Shown: positions 45,199 to 53,556, numbered from the stretch's first letter. The stretch: DNA of 64,000 nucleotides from Paenibacillus gallinarum (GCF_014836635.1 NZ_JACSQL010000006.1:62001-126000), one strand, 5' to 3'. Notes: generated by a model from the letters alone, not told the origin. Program-made: numbers and translations.

Positions 45199-45825
45199 AT
45201 GAGTAGCTTGTTACTAACCTCTTGTGGTTTTTATACTGAAGATATTAAAAATCAATTTCTGGATTTTATTGATAGAGATATTTCTCAATTAAAGGTCTCT
45301 ATTATTACAACAGGATCCCCTCTGAAAGAAAATAATAGATATGCACAAAGGGCAATGCAAGATTTCCAGGACATGGGGTTTCAGCATATTAAGTTTGTAG
45401 ATATAGAATTTGATGACCCGCAAATTCTCATACATAGAGATGTTATATATATCAATGGTGGAAATCCATTTGCGTTATTGTATTACGCTAAGAAAAGTGG
45501 TGCTGATGAAATTATTAAAACACTGGCCGCACAGAATGTAATTATAGTTGGAGTAAGTGCTGGAGCGTTATTACTGGGGCCGAATATTAACATTGTCGAT
45601 TTCTTTACTCCACAGATGAACACAATGGATTTAACGGATTTTAAGGCATTAGGTGTAACCGACAAGCTTATTTTTCCTCACTATGATAGAGAGGACGTAT
45701 ATAAAGATAGTACTAATAAAACAATTGAAGAGAGAATAGTAGAATTTGAATCCAATGAGAACTGTAAGGTGACAAGGCTTAAAGATGAAGAATATATCTC
45801 AATCTTAATGAACCAAGCACATTGA
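45199..45825 (+). CDS. Cassette 7: peptidase S51-family protein
   Basis: The 208-residue protein has the class I glutamine-amidotransferase-like fold of aspartyl dipeptidase/peptidase E: YINGGNPFALLYYAKKSGA and then IIVGVSAGALLLGPNI, with the nucleophile Ser in GxSAGA. The C-terminal FPHYDRED holds a candidate His. Such proteins cut small peptides or act on cyanophycin. Start at ATG 45199. Confidence 0.85.
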   Translation: MSSLLLTSCGFYTEDIKNQFLDFIDRDISQLKVSIITTGSPLKENNRYAQRAMQDFQDMGFQHIKFVDIEFDDPQILIHRDVIYINGGNPFALLYYAKKSGADEIIKTLAAQNVIIVGVSAGALLLGPNINIVDFFTPQMNTMDLTDFKALGVTDKLIFPHYDREDVYKDSTNKTIEERIVEFESNENCKVTRLKDEEYISILMNQAH

Positions 45826-45876
45826 AAGTCGTAAATTCATTCATTGAAAGTAGCTCGAAGAAGCCCCTAAATCTGT

Positions 45877-46023
45877 TAACATGGTATTCACGCTGCGGGG
45901 CTAGGCCCCTTGGTCTGCCAGAGAGATTTCGAGGAAGTATCCAGCTGACAACTCCTGCGAGGCTAAGTCTTCGACCCAGTCGCTCCTTTAAGTCTCTCGG
46001 GTTCGTGAATACAACAACGTTAT
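45877..46023 (+). repeat. attC-like site 7
   Basis: 147 bases, near the consensus. GTATTCACG pairs with CGTGAATAC. The interior carries GCGGGGCTAGGCCCC, and TGCGAGGCTAAGTC folds onto AAGTCTCTCGGGTT. Confidence 0.88.
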
Positions 46024-46050
46024 CAGAAATCAGATGAAAGGAACTACAAA

Positions 46051-46968
46051 ATGATACCTTCAATAGAAAATATCGTACATCTGGATTTTCTTAAGTATCT
46101 AAATGGAAAGGAAAATAAAATTTCTTTACGAACTAAACAAAGATACTTGAGTGATATTAATTATTATGTAGAAAACTACGTAAACAATTCAAATATCATT
46201 GATGGATTAGATAAGTTTTTCGTACCAAGAGATATAGAAACATTTCTCAATAATAGAAGAAGTTCTACTGCGCGAGCTACAGTAGTTAATTTCATGAACT
46301 TTCTGAAGGAGTATGGACACCTCAGTACTTTAAAGTATATTGAGCTGAATGATTATCTCAGAACTCTGAAACTAACAATAGTTGAGAAACAGATGAAGTT
46401 TTTCTATGATGAAGAGTTATTTTTTCTATTAATTGACGAGATACATTATGGTAAAAAGGACACCGAAGAAGACAAGACCATCCTTCATCTGATTTTAATG
46501 ATGTCCTATCATTTGATATTTGAACAAGATCATTTAATAAAACTCAACTGGTCTGACGTTGATTTGAATAAAAGACGAATTAATAACCTACGAGAAGATA
46601 GATTAGCCTACAGATGGATTTCCCTGAATGATGAATTGTTGCAAACGCTAAGCCAAATGAAGCAGAATGCTACAGAAATTAAAGATGATTCTCCAGTGTT
46701 AATATATAAAGGAGAACGTCTTAATACTAACAAGATTAATTCGTTGTTATCAATACTGAAGCGTAAACATAATCTGAGTATCTTAGGAGGCTCAACAGAT
46801 ATTCAAAAAATAAATAGAAGTAGAATATTACAGGATCTGAACAATACAAGAGGAAAAGAAACAATTGAAATCATTAAAATTACAGGGACAACCAAAAACA
46901 CACAATTTGAACATGCTCTAGAAGAATTTTTATTGAGTGAATATTCAAGGATGTTACCTGACATCTGA
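46051..46968 (+). CDS. Cassette 8: tyrosine-recombinase-like protein, catalytic residues apparently lost
   Basis: The 305-residue protein has an N-terminal core-binding-type domain (LRTKQRYLSDINYYVENYV; FLNNRRSSTARATVVNFMNF) and a C-terminal part with ELNYD-box-like IFEQDHLIKLNWSDVDLNKR. In active integrases this is GLRISELLxLxWxDID; the catalytic Arg position here is Glu. The later HxLRHTFAT box corresponds to INRSRILQDLNNTRG, with His replaced by Asn, and no LLGH or YTH box is seen. So it looks like a dead or repurposed recombinase. Its stop codon abuts site 8, and its cassette ends match 13 of 15. Confidence 0.65.
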   Translation: MIPSIENIVHLDFLKYLNGKENKISLRTKQRYLSDINYYVENYVNNSNIIDGLDKFFVPRDIETFLNNRRSSTARATVVNFMNFLKEYGHLSTLKYIELNDYLRTLKLTIVEKQMKFFYDEELFFLLIDEIHYGKKDTEEDKTILHLILMMSYHLIFEQDHLIKLNWSDVDLNKRRINNLREDRLAYRWISLNDELLQTLSQMKQNATEIKDDSPVLIYKGERLNTNKINSLLSILKRKHNLSILGGSTDIQKINRSRILQDLNNTRGKETIEIIKITGTTKNTQFEHALEEFLLSEYSRMLPDI

Positions 46969-47086
46969 TAACAATATATTCATGCATCAGGCCGTGTGGC
47001 CCTCGGTCCGGCAGAGGTTAATAGCAGGGAAGTGGATCAGCCGGACACATCCGACTTCGTCGGACGTCGTGAATACGAGAAGTTAT
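46969..47086 (+). repeat. attC-like site 8
   Basis: 118 bases, TAACAATATATTCATGCAT to CGTGAATACGAGAAGTTAT. The gene stop TGA directly precedes TAAC. The interior has CAGGCCGTGTGGCCC, GTCCGGCAG and CATCCGACTTCGTCGGA. Confidence 0.82.
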
Positions 47087-47174
47087 AGGAAATCAGCGCA
47101 GAAATAAAACCGATCACGTAATTACAAAAAATATGGTATATAATGGATGTATTACAAAATGGAGAGAGATATTA

Positions 47175-47576
47175 ATGAAAGAAATATTTGCAACAATAGA
47201 ATTGATGTCAAAGAATAATAGACGTATAATACTTTCAATTGTGATATTTTTCTTGATTTTTGAAGCAATATCCTTATTTCCATTAAGTTATGAATTATCA
47301 ATATTAAACGTTGTTATAATTTATTGTTACTTCATACTTGGATTTGCTTTGTGTGCTACAACAAGAAGAAAATCAATAGTTATACTTTTAGGAATCGGTT
47401 TTACCAATATGATAGGACTTGGATTGCGTATTTGGTTAGAATGGGGAGAATATTCGATGATTAGAGATTTAACGTATAAAAATGTACTGCTTACGTATAT
47501 ACCAATTGTCACAACAATCTTCATCGGTTATCTATACACAAAAAATGTTATTCAAAGAAAATCTAAAACTGTGTAA
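47175..47576 (+). CDS. Cassette 9: small membrane protein
   Basis: The 133-residue protein has about four hydrophobic helices (ILSIVIFFLIFEAISLFPL; ILNVVIIYCYFILGFALC; SIVILLGIGFTNMIGLGL; NVLLTYIPIVTTIFIGYL). No family recognised. ATG 47175 follows GGAGAGA. A terminator hairpin follows at 47586, and the expected attC-like site after this gene is missing. Confidence 0.6.
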   Translation: MKEIFATIELMSKNNRRIILSIVIFFLIFEAISLFPLSYELSILNVVIIYCYFILGFALCATTRRKSIVILLGIGFTNMIGLGLRIWLEWGEYSMIRDLTYKNVLLTYIPIVTTIFIGYLYTKNVIQRKSKTV

Positions 47577-47585
47577 CAGTATGAT

Positions 47586-47620
47586 AATAAGTACCTTATC
47601 TCTGGGTGCTTATTATTTTT
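47586..47620 (+). terminator. Terminator inside the array
   Basis: AATAAGTACC pairs with GGTGCTTATT across a 9-base loop and is followed by ATTTTT. It would stop array-wide transcription after cassette 9. Confidence 0.65.
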
Positions 47621-47674
47621 ATAAATAACAACAATATAATCTAACAGTGCCAACTTAGTTTAGGAGGAGTCTAT

Positions 47675-48442
47675 ATGATATTAGAAAAAGTTATAGATAG
47701 AATTGTAATACAAAGTGAATATAAGGATTTTGTTGATAAGTATATAGATAATATACTTAAAGAATTTAAAGGTAAGATTCACAGCATTTATATGTGTGGC
47801 TCGATTCCAAAAGGAATTGCTGTACCTTTTAAGTCAGATGCAGACTTTACTATTGTATGTGTAAATCCCAAAGATATTGATTACGAAAGATTATCAAATA
47901 TTAAAGACAGGCTTTTGGAAGAATATCCAGTAGTAACTAAGATTGATACGATAATTTGCTCGATTGACGATGTATTAAATAAACCAAATGAGTGGGGTTT
48001 TTGGGTTAAGATCATTTGTGTTTGCATGTATGGTCATGACATTGGTGAAAACGTACCGCCGATCGTTATTTCTCCAGAGTTCATTTTAGACTTAAATAGA
48101 GAGACCAAGGAGGAAGTAAATCGTATACATAGTGCACTTTCTAATGCTAGTGATAACATGTTGAAAACTAGATATATCAAAGGTCACTCTAAGAGATTAA
48201 TTCGAGCATTATACTCTTTGGTTTTGGAAGATACAGGTGAATGGCAGGACGACATTAGTACGATGAAGAATGCAATATTAAACTATTGCGAGATTGACTC
48301 CGCTTTAGTTGATTATCTGTATGCTTGTTACTTGGATAGTAATGTACTTGTTGAAGAGTTTCTGGGAATTGCAGATGAAGTATATAGCTATTTTGAGAAC
48401 GCCTTAAATACAATGGCTGCTTCCAGAAAATCTTTCGAATAA
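47675..48442 (+). CDS. Cassette 10: nucleotidyltransferase-domain protein
   Basis: The 255-residue protein has the polymerase-beta-type active site YMCGSIPKGIAVPFKSDADF (GS then DxD, about residues 41-60), as in aminoglycoside nucleotidyltransferases and MNT/HepT-type proteins. The helical C-terminus (TRYIKGHSKRLIRALYSLVL) resembles AadA/ANT partners. The modified substrate is unknown. GGAGGAG precedes ATG 47675. Its TAA stop is the first three bases of site 9. Confidence 0.75.
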   Translation: MILEKVIDRIVIQSEYKDFVDKYIDNILKEFKGKIHSIYMCGSIPKGIAVPFKSDADFTIVCVNPKDIDYERLSNIKDRLLEEYPVVTKIDTIICSIDDVLNKPNEWGFWVKIICVCMYGHDIGENVPPIVISPEFILDLNRETKEEVNRIHSALSNASDNMLKTRYIKGHSKRLIRALYSLVLEDTGEWQDDISTMKNAILNYCEIDSALVDYLYACYLDSNVLVEEFLGIADEVYSYFENALNTMAASRKSFE

Positions 48443-48596
48443 CACCGAATTTATGCTCAAAACTACTCTGAGAAACGAGTGACTACAGTCAGCCTCCTAA
48501 GCCCGTCGGGACTTCACTGCATTAGGTGTTCGGCAAGCCTCACTACTATAAGTAGCGACTCTAAGGGGCCAGTACGTCGACAATACAAAACGTTAG
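48440..48596 (+). repeat. attC-like site 9 (divergent)
   Basis: 157 bases, TAACACCGAATTTATGC to CGTCGACAATACAAAACGTTA. It keeps both ends but the inner box is changed. The TAA stop of the upstream gene is part of TAAC. Confidence 0.7.
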
Positions 48597-48633
48597 CTGA
48601 AATTCGTGTGGAATTTATAAGAAGGAGAAGTAT

Positions 48634-49446
48634 ATGAACAAAATAAAAGATCTTCTAAGAGATGTACAAAATAATAATTTCAAAACACCTAAGGGAACAG
48701 ACATAAATCAACTAGTCCAAGAAATGATTCAACACATTGGGTCGATTGATGATGAATTAAGAGATAAGCTCATTTATGGAACTTTATATAGATGGATAAT
48801 GGATCAAGAACTAAGTATAGATTTAGTAAGACAATTGTTATATGTGACTTTGGATGATGATCATTTATTCCATGGAATAGGTGATATCGATCAAGATACA
48901 GTATTTACACGTTCCTTTTCAGCCCTGTTTATACCACTAGCTTTACATTATAACGATATCTTCAATTATTTAACTGAATCTGATTATGAATATATATACT
49001 CGAGAGTAACCTTGTATTTCGAACGTGAGAAGGATTTTAGAGGATATATATTAGATAAGGGATGGGCACATTCGATTGCACATGCAGCTGATGCTTTAGT
49101 TTCGATTACGGCTGCGTCCTATTATTCTTCTGAACATTTATTGTGTATTTTAGAGTTGATAGGGGAAAAGGGTTGTGTTAATAACTATTATTTTATAAAC
49201 GGTGAAGATGAAAGGATGGCAGAAGTAGTCATTCAAATTGTAAAGCGTAATATTCTAAAGAAGGATATTTTACTTAATTGGGTGCAACAACTTGGTGGCT
49301 TTAAAAGATTAGACATATATCCTCAAGATGATATAAAGAGAGGAAATACAAAAAATCTTTTGCGTAGTGTCTATTTTAAATTACTGGATGTTAGTGGGTC
49401 TGAGGTTATAACAAATGAAATAGTAAAAACATTAAAACAAATCTAA
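48634..49446 (+). CDS. Cassette 11: DUF2785-like protein
   Basis: The 270-residue helical protein has YILDKGWAHSIAHAADALVS, the GWAHxxAHxADAL pattern of DUF2785. No enzyme function is known for the family. AGAAGGAG precedes ATG 48634. Flanked by sites 9 and 10. Confidence 0.78.
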   Translation: MNKIKDLLRDVQNNNFKTPKGTDINQLVQEMIQHIGSIDDELRDKLIYGTLYRWIMDQELSIDLVRQLLYVTLDDDHLFHGIGDIDQDTVFTRSFSALFIPLALHYNDIFNYLTESDYEYIYSRVTLYFEREKDFRGYILDKGWAHSIAHAADALVSITAASYYSSEHLLCILELIGEKGCVNNYYFINGEDERMAEVVIQIVKRNILKKDILLNWVQQLGGFKRLDIYPQDDIKRGNTKNLLRSVYFKLLDVSGSEVITNEIVKTLKQI

Positions 49447-49480
49447 ATCTAGCTAAATCGAAGAACTTTCGAACATCCGA

Positions 49481-49639
49481 TAAGACCCTCATTCGCGCCG
49501 CGTCGCTTCTTCTCCTTGATTCGCCCGTAGGGGATAGTGCCAGGAAATGAACACAGGCGATTACCCTGCGAGGTTAAGTCTGCGACCCAGTAGCGTTGCT
49601 GACTTAATCCTCACGGGTACGTGAATACAACAACGTTAT
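49481..49639 (+). repeat. attC-like site 10
   Basis: 159 bases. The left box is TAAG instead of TAAC, with TCATTCGCG. The right side ACGTGAATACAACAACGTTAT is consensus. Interior ACCCTGCGAGGTTAAGT and ACTTAATCCTCACGGGT form a stem. Confidence 0.78.
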
Positions 49640-49670
49640 ATGTAATTGGGGCAAGATCTTAAGAGAAGGA

Positions 49671-50237
49671 GTGATTATTATTAAGTTCATATTGTTATTT
49701 GGACCCCAAGCCGTCGGTAAGATGACTGTTGGTCATGAATTAACGAAAATAACCGAATTAAAGTTATTTCACAATCACATGTCGATCGAGTTGTTCCATC
49801 CCTTCTTTGGTTTCAGTAGCGAAACATGGAGACTATCTGAAATCGTAAGAAGAGAGTTCTTTGAATCGTTCTCAAATAGTAATCAATATGGGCTTATTTT
49901 TACTTACGTATGGGGATTTGATCTTCAAGCAGATTGGGAATTTGTTAAACAAACGTGTGATATTTTTGAATCGAAAGGTGCCGAAATCTATCTCGTTGAA
50001 TTAGAGGCAAATATAGAAGAAAGAATAACACGAAATGCAACGGCTTTTAGACTCGATTAAAAAGCAACAAAAAGAAATGTTGAACAATCTGAAATGGACT
50101 TGATCAACACGATGAAAAAACATAGACTCAACTCCCATAAAGGAGAAATCACAAGAGAAAACTATTTGAGAATTGATAATACTAATTTAAGTGCTGATGA
50201 AGTCGCAGGAATTATTAAGAACGAATTCCATTTATAA
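49671..50237 (+). pseudogene. Cassette 12: P-loop kinase-like gene with one in-frame stop
   Basis: The frame begins at GTG 49671 and encodes ILLFGPQAVGKMTVGHELTK (Walker A GPQAVGKMT) as in AAA/shikimate-kinase-like nucleotide-binding proteins. A single TAA at 50058-50060 interrupts it after RLD. The same frame then continues KATKRNVEQSEMDLINTMKK and NSHKGEITRENYLRIDNTNL to a stop at 50235-50237, so one substitution restores a protein of about 188 residues. Either a recent pseudogene or a sequencing difference. Confidence 0.75.
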
Positions 50238-50275
50238 GTGCGTGTGTAAGTAATTCAAGTGGGTGCTATATCTCA

Positions 50276-50420
50276 TAACAACATGTTCACGCATCGGACC
50301 ATTCGGTCCCCGGTCCCGCTTGAGGATTTCGGAGAAGTGGGACAGCCGTCCAACTCTGAACTGGCTAAGTTGTCGTACCCGGCTTAAGCCAGTGAGGGTT
50401 CTTGAATACAAGAACGTTAT
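50276..50420 (+). repeat. attC-like site 11
   Basis: 145 bases, CATAACAACATGTTCACGC to TTGAATACAAGAACGTTAT. The interior has CGGACCATTCGGTCC and CTGGCTAAGT with GGCTTAAGCCAG. Confidence 0.83.
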
Positions 50421-50458
50421 ATGAAAGAACCGAATACGGTAATTATGGGGTGTTAAAT

Positions 50459-51112
50459 GTGTGGGAAACACTATCAAATTCTTGGAAAGCTAGTTTTGAA
50501 GAAGCGTGGGAAGCATATGCTCACGGTTCATTTCCCATTGGTGCAGTTATAGTTAATTCAAATAATGAAGTAATTAGTCGAGGTAGAAATAGAATCAACG
50601 AAGCAAGTGCTCCTATCAATCAAACCTGCTCAAACAGGCTCGCCCATGCAGAGATCAATGCATTATTACAACTAGATATTTTAGAGTCGAATGATTTTAA
50701 GGGCTATACACTTTATACAACTACAGAACCATGTGTACTTTGCTTTGGTGCAATAATTATGTCGGGAGTTAGGAAAGTAAGATTTGCTGCAACAGATCCA
50801 ATCGCAGGTGGGGCAAATTTGATTTATTCTGAAAACTCATTTATAAAGTCAAGAAATCTTGATATAAAGTGTGACAGGAAATATTTAGGGGAGATACAAC
50901 GCGTATTAAGAACTGATCATGTAATAAGGACTTTAGGGAGAGATCAAGCAATCAGATTTTTGGATAAGTACAGAATAAACTACCCTGAAGCTATCGAACT
51001 AGGAATAAAGTGGTATAAAGAAGGTAGATTACAAGAAGCATTGAGAAATAAAGTTCCGATAGGTGTGATTATTAATGAGATATTAAAAGAAATTAAGACT
51101 CTAGATAGTTAA
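50459..51112 (+). CDS. Cassette 13: nucleoside deaminase family protein
   Basis: The 217-residue protein has the zinc-deaminase signature: RLAHAEINALLQL (HAE) and TTEPCVLCFGAIIMSGVRKV (PCxxC). Before these come GSFPIGAVIVNSNNEVISRG, the usual strand of tRNA-adenosine or guanine deaminases, and a helical extension of about 70 residues follows. GTG 50459 lies 8 bases after ATGGGG; the open frame runs back into site 11. Its cassette ends match in 17 of 18 bases, the best in the array. Confidence 0.85.
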   Translation: MWETLSNSWKASFEEAWEAYAHGSFPIGAVIVNSNNEVISRGRNRINEASAPINQTCSNRLAHAEINALLQLDILESNDFKGYTLYTTTEPCVLCFGAIIMSGVRKVRFAATDPIAGGANLIYSENSFIKSRNLDIKCDRKYLGEIQRVLRTDHVIRTLGRDQAIRFLDKYRINYPEAIELGIKWYKEGRLQEALRNKVPIGVIINEILKEIKTLDS

Positions 51113-51136
51113 CTAAAAGGAGTCGGTTCCTTCATA

Positions 51137-51274
51137 TAACAATATATTTACGCTGTGGCTTACGCCCCTTGGTCGTCAGATGTATAATCATGGTAGATAA
51201 TCGGACGACATACGAGCCGGCCTAAGATAGGAGCTATCTAAGGCCGGCTCGCGTCGTATATACAGGAACGTTAT
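51137..51274 (+). repeat. attC-like site 12
   Basis: 138 bases, CATATAACAATATATTTACG to CGTATATACAGGAACGTTAT. The interior AGATAGGAGCTATCT is nested in an AGCCGGCC/GGCCGGCT stem. Confidence 0.83.
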
Positions 51275-51339
51275 ATGAAACCACCCGAAAACCCATAAGA
51301 GCTAAACAGACCCGTCTCTTTATGGTTACTGGTGCGGGA

Positions 51340-51408
51340 TGTAGTTGAAACTCTAGCCGAACTGTTTTTTTCAAGAGTGGGATCAAAAAGGCGGATTTAT
51401 TATAGATC
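51340..51408 (+). pseudogene. Internally deleted relic of a HAD cassette
   Basis: 51340-51365 is identical over 26 bases to 54993-55018 inside the HAD gene, and 51366-51408 resembles 55399-55443 beyond the HAD stop. A second HAD cassette has therefore lost most of its gene by a deletion joining these two points. Confidence 0.7.
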
Positions 51409-51413
51409 ATTTT

Positions 51414-51546
51414 GATTCGGCCCTCGGTTTGGCAAAGGGATTTAGGGGAAGGGAAGTAGCCTGACAACCCTGCACTGGCATAAGTCCGTCGGACCCGACG
51501 CGTTGCGCCTTAAGCCTCTCGGGTTCGTTGATCGCAAAACCTGTAA
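51414..51546 (+). repeat. Partial attC-like site 12b (ends lost)
   Basis: The interior matches the family (GGCCCTCGGTTTGGCAAAGG, ACAACCCTGCACTGGC, TTAAGCCTCTCGGGTTCGT). The left TAAC box is absent and the right end reads CTGTAAAAC rather than CGTTAT. Probably an inactivated site. Confidence 0.7.
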
Positions 51547-51580
51547 AACCGTAAATATCAAATCGTCTGGAGGAATAATT

Positions 51581-51966
51581 ATGAAAAGTCCAATTCATAG
51601 TAAGTTCGAACAGTCTTTGTTCATGTCACTGATCTTAAAAGATCGATCGAATGGAATAGTAAACTGTTAAACATAGAAGTACATACCGAAAACCATTCAG
51701 GACCTGTATACATATTTAGTATGGGTGATTCACTTCCAGGGTTGACACTGGAAAACTATTGTTGGGATGAGGTTTATGAATTTCAACCATCTAATCAGCC
51801 CTTGTTTAACTTGAATACCAAAGATATTTATAAAGCATACCAATTTGTGAAAGAAGAGTTAAAAGCCGAAATTACAACAGAAATTGAAGAGTTTCCTGAC
51901 TTAGCTTCTTTTTGTTTTAGTGATCCGGACGGGAATATTCTTATGACCTGTATGCAAGTGCATTGA
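51581..51966 (+). pseudogene. Cassette 14 part: VOC (glyoxalase) family gene with frameshift
   Basis: ATG 51581 follows CTGGAGG. The first frame reads MKSPIHSKFEQ; one base is missing near 51612. In the next frame it continues VFVHVTDLKRSIEWNSKLLN, then SGPVYIFSMGDSLPGLTLEN, and ends at 51966 with FCFSDPDGNILMTCMQVH. This is a complete single VOC domain of about 128 residues when repaired. VOC proteins include fosfomycin/bleomycin-type binders and dioxygenases; role unknown. Confidence 0.78.
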
Positions 51967-51993
51967 AAAAACAAAAAGGAGTTAGATGCGAAC

Positions 51994-52485
51994 ATGAAAT
52001 TAAAACTTGTACCAGTAAATCCTGAAAATAAAAGTATACTAATTAATTTATATGAACTGTACGAGTATGACTTCAGTAAATATACAGGTCGAGATGTCGA
52101 TAGAAACGGAAAATTTGAAGTGAACATAGATTATTATTGGGAAGGCGACGAAAGGTGGAATCCATTTTTTATAGAAGTAGCAGGTATAATCGTTGGTTTT
52201 ATAGTAGTACTTTTTGAGAATATGGATACCGATCCAGATCCGACGCATGTGATATACGATTTTATGGTTTTACAGAAATACAGAAGATCGGGTATAGGTC
52301 GTAAAGCAGCAATAGAAGCATTTAAGATGTACAAAGCAAATTGGAAGGTTTCGCAAATGGAGAACAATCTTCCGGCAAGGACATTTTGGAAAAATGTAAT
52401 AGAAGGTTTTAAAGGGACTAATTACACTGAACAATATGTACAAGAACGAAATAAATATATACAAGAATTTAGCACAAGAAATTAA
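51994..52485 (+). CDS. Cassette 14 part: GNAT acetyltransferase (LY-YD-S subfamily)
   Basis: The 163-residue protein starts KLVPVNPENKSILINLYELY and has motif A YDFMVLQKYRRSGIGRKAAI and motif B MENNLPARTFWKNVIEGF. It is a close relative in layout of the proteins at 6230, 22598 and 61254. AAAAAGGAG precedes ATG 51994. No attC-like site separates it from the broken VOC gene, so both may sit in one cassette or a site was deleted. Confidence 0.83.
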   Translation: MKLKLVPVNPENKSILINLYELYEYDFSKYTGRDVDRNGKFEVNIDYYWEGDERWNPFFIEVAGIIVGFIVVLFENMDTDPDPTHVIYDFMVLQKYRRSGIGRKAAIEAFKMYKANWKVSQMENNLPARTFWKNVIEGFKGTNYTEQYVQERNKYIQEFSTRN

Positions 52486-52522
52486 AGGCATTTATTGAGG
52501 GGTAATTCAGTACGGCATCGCC

Positions 52523-52656
52523 TAACATCATATTCACGCTTAGGTCCGGCTAGTGCGAAATGGCATCGGGCGGACAACCTTGCGAGCCTTAAGGTGAGAC
52601 GGAGCGGTGGCTCCACCACTTTAAGCCTCTCGGGTTCGTGAATACGAAATAGTTAT
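52523..52656 (+). repeat. attC-like site 13
   Basis: 134 bases. The left end GCCTAAC is the textbook integron R'' sequence, with ATATTCACGC following and CGTGAATACGAAATAGTTAT at the right. Confidence 0.85.
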
Positions 52657-52694
52657 AAGAAATCCCCGAAAACCCATAAATGAAGGGAGTATAT

Positions 52695-53285
52695 ATGTAC
52701 CGTAAAATCATACGAAGATCGATCCTACTAATAGTTTTATTATTACTGATTAATTATTTATTTAATAATTCTGGGTTTTATATTACAGAGAGTAAGGCTA
52801 TTAGGGACTCATATCCTTATAAAAACGGTGATGTAATATATGAAAAAGAATACGAAAACAAGAAAATAATTATCTTGAAGACTAGCGATGTTAACTATGT
52901 AAAACTAATAGGATTTAAATTGGGTATGTTTTATCACGTATCTAATATTGCTGAGTTATATTTCATGACACCTCTGATTGGAAAAGAGGGAGACATTAAA
53001 CGCACATGGTCGGCGAGTTTAAATTCAAATGAGCTTTACGAAACAATGATTGCGGTCGAGTCAGAAAACCCTGAAATTAAGAGAGTAATTGTAAGTAATG
53101 ATAATATCGATAACGTAATATTAGATGATCTTGAAGAAATAAAAGAAAACTCAACGGTATTTCTCGAATTAAAATTAGAAGATGGTTTCGCAACATCATA
53201 CTTAGAATTATATTCAAAGGATGTTGGAGGATTTATATTTAGAGGAGTAAACGAAAAAGGAGAAATAATAACATTAGGTAGATAG
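52695..53285 (+). CDS. Cassette 15: membrane-anchored hypothetical protein
   Basis: The 196-residue protein has one N-terminal helix (SILLIVLLLLINYLF) after a basic start, then an extracytoplasmic domain rich in strands. YENKKIIILKTSDVNYVKLI and FATSYLELYSKDVGGFIFRG resemble small immunity- or lipoprotein-like folds, but no family is assigned. ATG 52695 follows AAGGGAG. Cassette ends agree well (GTTATAAGA shared). Confidence 0.6.
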   Translation: MYRKIIRRSILLIVLLLLINYLFNNSGFYITESKAIRDSYPYKNGDVIYEKEYENKKIIILKTSDVNYVKLIGFKLGMFYHVSNIAELYFMTPLIGKEGDIKRTWSASLNSNELYETMIAVESENPEIKRVIVSNDNIDNVILDDLEEIKENSTVFLELKLEDGFATSYLELYSKDVGGFIFRGVNEKGEIITLGR

Positions 53286-53324
53286 AAATTCATTATGTGG
53301 TTTCGAGAAGGCGAGGGCATCTTA

Positions 53325-53472
53325 TAACATAGTATCTATGTTGCAGGCCGTTCGGCCTTTGGTCTGATGTGATTCGGGCAAACGATATCAGCAGACAACC
53401 CTGCGTGGCTAAGTCATCGGACCCGGAGCTTAGCGCATAAGCCTCTCGGGTTCGTAGATACAACAACGTTAT
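53325..53472 (+). repeat. attC-like site 14
   Basis: 148 bases. The inner box is GTATCTATG paired with CGTAGATAC, a paired change from TATTCACG/CGTGAATA. CAGGCCGTTCGGCCT hairpin inside. Confidence 0.86.
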
Positions 53473-53556
53473 AAAGAAATCAGCGCAAGTAATAAATATT
53501 CAATAAGTAAGCATCAAGATCTATTCGCATCAATGTTGAACAGTCGGAATAACCCC

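Noticed and set aside
45822-46063. Open frames on both strands within site 7
   Set aside because: They consist of the palindromic recombination site itself and do not resemble protein.
46051-46968. Active integron integrase or phage integrase
   Set aside because: The catalytic Arg and His positions and the terminal Tyr box are not recognisable, and it lies as a cassette within the array, not beside its first site.
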